Source of the DNA: Siphonodentalium dalli
Taxonomy: Eukaryota > Mollusca > Scaphopoda > Gadilida > Siphonodentaliidae
DNA: 64,000 bases
Reading direction: 5' to 3'
Assembly: GCA_032622095.1 (NCBI GenBank)
Contig: CP136064.1
Location: 279,211,614 to 279,275,613 of the forward strand
Positions 63,101-64,000 of the stretch are shown piece by piece; the stretch's first letter is position 1; each line of letters opens with the position of its first letter. Under the pieces are notes generated by a model that made no database searches, was not told where the DNA came from, and saw only the letters and a program-made list of their open reading frames with translations. The position numbers and the translations under genes were made by a program.

Positions 63101-63958
63101 TCACTCTAACTAAAGTTATCATCCGGACAACAAATTTCAGGGATTTTCTAAGTCAAATTACGTAAAAAAAATGGCCATAAATGTCTCCAAAATTATCGGA
63201 TTAAAACGAAATTCTGACTTGAGCTGTATTTCGATATATGTAATCCAAAAAAAAAACGGGTTTTGCGTATAAACATTCCAAAATCGAGTTATCATCCGGA
63301 AACCAAAAAACATAAGAAAAACTGAATTTTCAGAGTCGAAAAAGGGGCATAACTCTGCCAAAAATGGTCGGACAGAACCCAAGTTCGAACTTGACCTGTG
63401 TTTTGGTGGGAGAAAGTAATATACCAAATTTGGATTCATTCCGATAAACTATACTAAAGTTATCATCCGGACAACAAATTTCAAGGATTTTCTAAGTCAA
63501 AAAACATCAAATAAGGGGCATAACTCCGGTGAAAATTGGCGGACGGAACCCAAATTCAAACTTGAACTTACTTTTCGGCTAATAAACACACATACCAAAT
63601 TTTATTAAATTTGGTTCACTCTAACTAAAGTTATCATCCGGACAACAGGTTAACGGACGCCCGCCCGGACAGACGGACGCCCGCCCGGACGGACAGACCA
63701 ATACTATAATACGGCCTTTTTTTCAAAAGGGTATATAAAAACAATGGGACAAATCTGGTTTGCCACTTGTATACGAAAAATAATTGAAATTGGTTCATAT
63801 GTGGATGCAACTAAGTTATTAACAGATATAATTGCTTTACCTTTGACCTCTGTGGAGTTCGTCGTAGTTTGTTTAGAATTTCAATGAATTTCATGAATCC
63901 TTGGAATCTTTGCCTGAGATCCTGATTGGACGGTTCTTCAAATATATCACAGTGGCAA
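35773..63958 (-). CDS. DEPDC5: DEPDC5 (GATOR1 subunit), 3' portion, 11 exons
   Basis: Joined exons on minus: 63958-63841, 59892-59840, 57555-57484, 54020-53888, 50059-49942, 49263-49166, 44831-44750, 39928-39765, 38369-38198, 37132-37072, 36190-35773. Their sum, 1489 bases, is one carry-in base plus 496 codons including the stop. All introns are GT-AG and every junction phase agrees. DEPDC5, with NPRL2 and NPRL3, forms GATOR1, the lysosomal GTPase-activating complex for RagA/B that switches off mTORC1 when amino acids are scarce. The DEP domain (HASG...FIFGFYIY) and C-terminal domain (WAWNFMLSQRWRS, TGDEHFQDKMLADF) match human DEPDC5 as I remember it. Human is about 1600 residues, so about two thirds (N-terminal, SABA and SHEN domains) lies beyond the right edge. 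No AATAAA lies within 230 bp after the stop. An ATTAAA (complement of 35538-35543) is a possible poly(A) signal. Confidence 0.93.
36231..36565. repeat. Dispersed 'ccataactc' family member in DEPDC5 intron
   Basis: Starts AACAAGAGCATCGCTAGGGC on the complementary reading, like 58852. It contains two related segments with AAATTCTAAGTCGA and GGCCGTAA. Confidence 0.65.
36588..37050. repeat. Composite repeat block, copy 1 (partner 40165-40620)
   Basis: Order shared with the partner: a fragment of MITE-1, GAAGCTTTCATCCTAATATA, a MITE-3 hairpin with GCATTGGCCTAAC, then an A-rich stretch of repeated AATGTAAGAAAAAAT. A MITE-3 end (TTAA then CACCTTCATGACTGG) occurs here at 36725 but not in the partner. 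Confidence 0.8.
37072..37132 (-). CDS. DEPDC5: DEPDC5 exon (61 bp), C-terminal domain
   Basis: Acceptor TCTCTACAG, donor AAAAG/GTAAGC. Encodes YEHETRVKKTVKFQEAIVK with split codons at both ends. FQEAI is followed in the next exon by the RFGF segment conserved in human. Confidence 0.92.
37133..38197 (-). other. DEPDC5 intron, 1065 bp
   Basis: Contains a solo MITE-1 fragment at about 37892-37947 (ATTCACCCTCTGGGGACCTC, then AAATGACAGACAC). Nothing else recognised. The minus-strand open frame at 37523-37708 has no domain. Confidence 0.6.
38198..38369 (-). CDS. DEPDC5: DEPDC5 exon (172 bp), C-terminal domain
   Basis: Acceptor TTGTTATTGTAG, donor CAAG/GTAATG. Encodes ISAWSRKTAGCGYHILPVP followed by IDPFALPY and GPIFVTLNLDCLLPEGQ, aligning with human [20 protein letters not shown] and FIPLNISCLL. 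Starts in phase 0 and ends with one base of the next codon. Confidence 0.95.
38621..39039. repeat. 20-bp minisatellite in DEPDC5 intron, about 21 copies
   Basis: Tandem ACAGCCAACGTGTCATACAG with few substitutions and one 4-bp contraction near 38916. It begins about 250 bp upstream of the acceptor of the 38198-38369 exon. Since 20 is not divisible by 3, the open frames seen here are phase-rotated shadows of one repeat. Confidence 0.97.
39142..39368. mobile_element. MITE-3, complete piggyBac-like copy (227 bp)
   Basis: TTAA at 39138-39141 and 39369-39372. Ends CCCTTTGAGTGCCAGG and CCTGGCACTCAAAGTG. Nearly identical to 31536-31770, so recent activity of this subtype is likely. Confidence 0.88.
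39765..39928 (-). CDS. DEPDC5: DEPDC5 exon (164 bp), start of C-terminal domain
   Basis: Acceptor GTTTCATTTCAG, donor ATACA/GTAAGT. Encodes TLFCKFTKVNMDECYKVDR then DEWFTVQYDAHYNP and CAFEFLVHWLVATG, aligning with the human segment ending AAFEIKLHWMAVT. A MITE sits 17 bp upstream of the acceptor. Confidence 0.95.
39946..40105. mobile_element. MITE-1, compact copy beside a splice acceptor
   Basis: Complete palindrome CAAGCCTTGAAATAGTGTGT to its complement. Flanked by an 18-bp direct repeat, GCTGAAATGAAACAGATG (39928-39945) and GCTGAAATGAAACACATG (40106-40123). Confidence 0.88.
40135..40757. repeat. Composite repeat block, copy 2, bounded by two MITE-1 fragments
   Basis: MITE-1 left parts start at 40135 and 40635, both preceded by TTCCCTGAG. 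Between them lies the segment shared with 36588-37050, including a MITE-3 hairpin (about 40333-40400) and an A-rich tract. Confidence 0.78.
40887..41132. mobile_element. MITE-3, short-end subtype (246 bp)
   Basis: TTAA at 40883-40886 and 41133-41136. Ends CACTTTCAAGACTGGAGC and ATCATGAAGGGG. Two hairpins with GCATTCTCTTATATATG inside. Confidence 0.82.
41137..41920 (-). other. DEPDC5 intron segment, nothing recognised
   Basis: An 81-codon minus-strand frame at 41184-41429 lacks recognisable motifs and is not flanked by convincing splice sites in a matching phase. The adjoining exons already join in phase without it. Confidence 0.5.
41922..43502. repeat. ~165-bp tandem array in DEPDC5 intron, about 9 units
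   Basis: Units contain AAGATGGCTGCTGGCGGCCA, then CGTTCCCATCTACATGTCA, CATGACAAATTTCATGATGA and GACCTGTAGCCCGTGCTAAA. Unit starts near 42173, 42336, 42509, 42631, 42791, 42955, 43121 and 43276. A (CA)n tract (43412-43449) and AGTTGAGCTAAAAAG close the array. Confidence 0.9.
43503..44370. other. DEPDC5 intron segment, no gene recognised
   Basis: AT-rich with an (AT)n run at about 44023-44040. No supported coding sequence. Confidence 0.5.
44372..44733. mobile_element. MITE-1, full-length copy abutting an exon
   Basis: Left palindrome at about 44376-44460 and right palindrome at about 44645-44705, with the middle in inverted orientation relative to 32804-33449. It ends about 10 bp from the donor site of exon 44750-44831. 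Confidence 0.82.
44750..44831 (-). CDS. DEPDC5: DEPDC5 exon (82 bp), linker after DEP domain
   Basis: Acceptor TCTGATTTAAAG, donor GAAGCTT/GTGAGT. Encodes VDFTLSPDEEDWRKLSAQQ followed by RQSWSQEA. Starts in phase 0, and its last T combines with CC of the next exon to give serine. Weakly conserved with human but in the right order and phase. Confidence 0.9.
44873..45293. mobile_element. MITE-1, full-length copy
   Basis: ACTTGAAATAGTGTGTCTGT start, palindromes at about 44897-44990 and 45190-45280, and a middle with CTTCCCAGAAGATGAGGCCT. It starts about 40 bp upstream of the acceptor of exon 44750-44831. Confidence 0.82.
45365..45485. repeat. Short direct duplication (~60 bp)
   Basis: AAACAATGTTATATGGTATA and TTGTTGTTGCTG motifs occur twice in the same order. 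Confidence 0.7.
45595..45728 (+). repeat. SINE head (tRNA-derived), split from its tail
   Basis: Box A-like TAGCCCAGTGG at 45603-45613 and box B-like GAGTTCGCACC at 45654-45664, spaced as in tRNA promoters. The matching SINE tail appears at 47869, after a hAT-like insertion. Confidence 0.75.
45729..47868. mobile_element. hAT-like element (2140 bp) inserted in the SINE
   Basis: Ends CAGGGTTTCCGCCAGG and the complement of GCAGAAACCCTG form inverted repeats with few differences. Flanks TGCTATAT and ATATATAG suggest a degraded duplication. Contains a nested element at 46005-46868. No transposase frame was recognised. Confidence 0.68.
46005..46868. mobile_element. Nested hAT-like element (864 bp)
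   Basis: Perfect 12-bp terminal inverted repeats CAGGGACCAGCC and GGCTGGTCCCTG. Perfect 8-bp target duplication CCCCAAAG at 45997-46004 and 46869-46876. Subterminal TTCGCCCT and GGGCGAAGT motifs are repeated at both ends. A 142-codon minus-strand frame across 45864-46292 crosses the element boundary, so it is not a gene. Confidence 0.93.
47869..48107 (+). repeat. SINE tail
   Basis: Continues the head at 45595 in orientation. Ends with GGGATAGGCGCCATATAAGT and CCATTATTA, the kind of LINE-shared tail found on many animal SINEs. Confidence 0.72.
48108..49165. other. DEPDC5 intron segment, no gene recognised
   Basis: A small triplicate of GTTTCCTGAGAAG occurs at about 48628-48675. Otherwise unremarkable AT-rich sequence. 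Confidence 0.5.
49166..49263 (-). CDS. DEPDC5: DEPDC5 exon (98 bp), after DEP domain
   Basis: Acceptor CATTAATTTCAG, donor ACAAAG/GTATAC. Encodes FLFSPYNYLFQNEWFESMA then LMDEIFSGETPTK. FQxxWFE aligns with the human FQRKWFEVAFV segment. Ends in phase 0. Confidence 0.93.
49942..50059 (-). CDS. DEPDC5: DEPDC5 exon (118 bp), C-terminal half of DEP domain
   Basis: Acceptor TGCTTTCAG, donor TTTAATG/GTGGGT. Encodes KLMDEGLICHASGLVKHKF then IFGFYIYCVLTPKGKDKSFN, closely matching human KMLEEQLITHASG and FIYGFYFYKIV. This is the clearest DEPDC5 signature in the DEP region. Confidence 0.96.
50060..50817. other. DEPDC5 intron segment, no gene recognised
   Basis: No repeat, RNA or coding signal that I can support. 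Confidence 0.45.
50818..51375. repeat. Duplicated intron segment with MITE-1 fragment and dispersed repeat
   Basis: 50818-50885 (TTTGAAAAATCAGGGTATGA) is repeated at 51298-51370, each followed by MITE-1 sequence (a fragment at 50892-50946, a full copy from 51386). Between them lies a GGCCCTGGC family member with GATGGATGGATAGAC near its end. Confidence 0.7.
51386..51823. mobile_element. MITE-1, full-length diverged copy
   Basis: Starts CTGAATTTAGTATGTCTGAC and ends AAATGTCAGACACACTATTT plus CCAGACTTG. Both palindromes carry extra substitutions, so this is an older copy. Confidence 0.78.
51830..52195. other. DEPDC5 intron segment, nothing recognised
   Basis: A G-rich stretch (GTGGGAGGGGATGGGTGGGG at about 52069-52088) is the only notable feature. 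Confidence 0.5.
52200..52343. mobile_element. MITE-1, 3' half
   Basis: CCCAGAAGATGAGGCCTAAG through to AAATGTCAGACACACTATGT. Shares substitutions with the right half of 51386-51823. Confidence 0.78.
52556..53375. repeat. Dispersed 'ccataactc' family cluster
   Basis: Several related segments with GGCCATAACTCTGTTAAAAT, AACAAATCTGAACCCCAGTC and ACCAAATATTAGC. Ends with a GGAC-rich run and GAGCTAGGTGAGCTAAAAAG. I recall such repeats as common in mollusc genomes. Confidence 0.75.
53651..53869. mobile_element. MITE-3, diverged copy next to an exon
   Basis: Two hairpins (CCAATACATTCTCTTACATA and GCATTCTCTTATTTATG) and an end GTCATGAAAGG followed by TTATTAAA. The left end is lost. It stops about 12 bp from the donor of exon 53888-54020. 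Confidence 0.75.
53888..54020 (-). CDS. DEPDC5: DEPDC5 exon (133 bp), N-terminal half of DEP domain
   Basis: Acceptor TTTTCACTAG, donor TTTCAG/GTATGT. Encodes FGCPLILNQVGLPKICFVS then GDAVNWCLDTLSDVQDIKQ and AVQLFQ. The GLP...FVSxxAVxWxL pattern is the DEP-domain start of DEPDC5. The first base completes a glutamine codon CA/A. Confidence 0.96.
54325..56632. repeat. Giant inverted repeat (~2.3 kb) in DEPDC5 intron
   Basis: Left arm starts AGTCCAGTGCATTTATG and the right arm ends CATAAATGCACTGGACT. Arms run inward to a centre near 55478 with many matching landmarks, for example GGTCATGTAACTCAA near 54940 against TTGAGTTACATGACC near 56020, and CTCACCAGATTAAACACAAA against its relative at 56160-56180. 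Identity by eye is about 75-80%. The open frames inside (54212, 55826, 55986, 56438) have no recognisable domain. Confidence 0.85.
56633..56990. repeat. Dispersed 'ccataactc' family member
   Basis: GACCATAACTGCGGTTAAAA, then AAATTTGAACTTGACC and ACCAAATTTGAAAATAATC, ending near a GGTGGACAGATG motif. Confidence 0.7.
57094..57230. repeat. ~23-bp GGGTTAATCCC minisatellite, 6 units
   Basis: Units of CAGGGAGGGGGTTAATCCCC with variable fill. Each unit is partly self-complementary. Confidence 0.9.
57311..57454. mobile_element. MITE-1, compact copy beside an exon
   Basis: CTTGATTATAGTGTGTCTCT start and its approximate complement at the end, with the standard palindrome between. It lies about 24 bp from the donor of exon 57484-57555. 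Confidence 0.82.
57484..57555 (-). CDS. DEPDC5: DEPDC5 exon (72 bp), just before DEP domain
   Basis: Acceptor CTTTTCTCAG, donor CACACA/GTAAGT. Encodes YKDEEKLLSTSPSQKIVDA then LVNT with split codons at both ends. The I-V-x-A-L helix before the DEP core is as in human (ILEAM). Confidence 0.9.
57636..58286. repeat. 30-bp minisatellite in DEPDC5 intron, about 22 units
   Basis: Units of TATATCTCTACCACTGATCG plus CTGTGTTTG, nearly identical. One unit is 2 bp short (about 57805), and two carry an extra CCACTGA block (about 58025 and 58095). The array starts 80 bp upstream of the acceptor of exon 57484-57555. Confidence 0.97.
58287..58850. other. DEPDC5 intron segment, no gene recognised
   Basis: Minus-strand frames at 58649-58910 overlap in different phases and show no known motif. 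Confidence 0.5.
58852..59135. repeat. Dispersed 'ccataactc' family member
   Basis: AACAAGAGCATCGCTAGGGA start, GGGCCATAACTCTGGTGAAA, ACCAAATTTCATATCATTC, and an end with GACTAATTACATAATATGTC and GGGCATATAAAAA. A near full-length reference copy for this family. Confidence 0.78.
59590..59755 (+). repeat. Dispersed repeat, inverted relative at 24897-25080
   Basis: Shares TTTACATTTGAGCGGAGTTC-like sequence with the complement of the copy near 24.9-25.1 kb. Confidence 0.7.
59840..59892 (-). CDS. DEPDC5: DEPDC5 small exon (53 bp), pre-DEP linker
   Basis: Acceptor GTGTAGCTTCAG, donor AACAAG/GTACAT. Encodes PPDAGEVAKNKSDCSLT plus a split serine. Not conserved with human, so it is accepted on splice signals and on its exact phase fit to both neighbours. 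Confidence 0.78.
59893..60780. other. DEPDC5 intron segment, no gene recognised
   Basis: A 63-codon minus frame (60017-60208) has no splice context. Nothing else supported. Confidence 0.5.
60785..61045. mobile_element. MITE-3, 5' part of the long subtype
   Basis: TTAA then CCCTTTACCCAACAAACC, nearly identical to 28559 onward for about 250 bp, including one full hairpin. It breaks off in TTTTTCTTACACTCTTTAAC, without the second hairpin or right end. Confidence 0.85.
61097..61515. mobile_element. MITE-1, full-length copy
   Basis: Both palindromes and the middle are present. The middle contains CACATAGATTCT, the empty version of the site where MITE-2 sits at 32964. Confidence 0.85.
61530..61672. 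mobile_element. MITE-1, compact copy
   Basis: GTCTGAGAATAAGGTGCCTG start and AATGACAG end, with the central palindrome intact. Confidence 0.8.
61745..61892. mobile_element. MITE-2, 5'-truncated copy
   Basis: Starts within the left arm (AAATATGGCTTGTTG), then the centre and the complete right arm to GGGCATTACTG. Confidence 0.82.
61924..62350. mobile_element. MITE-1, full-length copy
   Basis: Closely related to 61097-61515, including the empty CACATAGATTCT site. Ends AATGACAGGCACACTAAACT. Confidence 0.85.
62690..63745. repeat. Dispersed 'ccataactc' family cluster, about 4 units
   Basis: Repeated segments of about 170-200 bp with GGGGCATAACTCCGGTGAAA, CAAATTCGAACTTG, ACCAAATTTGATTGAAATC and AGTTATCATCCGGACAACAA. 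It closes with GGACGCCCGCCCGGAC repeats and GGGTATATAAAAA. Confidence 0.85.
63841..63958 (-). CDS. DEPDC5: DEPDC5 exon (118 bp), most upstream in window
   Basis: Acceptor CTTTTGTTAG, donor TCAAAG/GTAAAG. Encodes CHCDIFEEPSNQDLRQRFQ then GFMKFIEILNKLRRTPQRSK. Charged and helical, in the variable region before the DEP domain. One carry-in base means the preceding exon, beyond 64000, ends with two bases of a codon. Confidence 0.85.
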
Positions 63959-64000
63959 CTAACAAAAGAAATGAAATCTGAATTAGAACAAACATAGTCG

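Overview
The window looks like animal nuclear DNA, most likely from a mollusc or another lophotrochozoan. It is AT-rich and intron-rich. It carries one conserved animal gene split into short exons by introns of 0.7-4.8 kb. Everything else is tandem repeats and short non-autonomous DNA transposons. The mollusc assignment rests on my memory of dispersed families with phrases such as 'ccataactc' and 'accaaatt' and with GGAC-rich ends, so it is moderate at best. There are no bacterial-style operons, rRNA or CRISPR arrays. LAYOUT: 1-14670 is one uninterrupted satellite of about 407 monomers of 36 bp, cut by the left window edge. 14671-35700 is intergenic: fossil relatives of the satellite (about 19.4-20.1 kb), minisatellites, a 1.2-1.4 kb tandem duplication (22.06-24.90 kb), hAT-like, piggyBac-like and Tc1/mariner-like MITEs, and one unidentified 175-codon ORF (30375-30902). 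35773-63958, minus strand, is the 3' portion of a DEPDC5 (Iml1) gene, subunit of the GATOR1 complex that restrains mTORC1. THE GENE: I assembled eleven exons by hand. All ten introns inside the window are GT-AG, every junction phase agrees, and the joined frame encodes 495 residues plus a stop without interruption. They cover the DEP domain and the C-terminal domain up to the natural stop. The N-terminal part lies beyond the right edge. No second protein-coding gene could be supported. THE REPEATS: Four palindromic MITE families were defined here by eye. MITE-1 has about 19 copies with CAAGCCTTGAAATAG ends. MITE-2 is Tc1/mariner-like with a TA duplication. MITE-3 and MITE-4 are piggyBac-like with TTAA duplications. 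Several sit within 10-50 bp of DEPDC5 splice sites, and one appears to have duplicated a splice acceptor. One intron holds a SINE split by a hAT-like element that is itself split by a second hAT-like element with a perfect 8-bp target duplication. Another intron holds a 2.3-kb inverted repeat. The most notable non-gene signal is the satellite: a nearly invariant 12-bp core, length changes confined to one TG run, nested higher-order repeats, and an edge homologous to a decayed older array 4.7 kb away.
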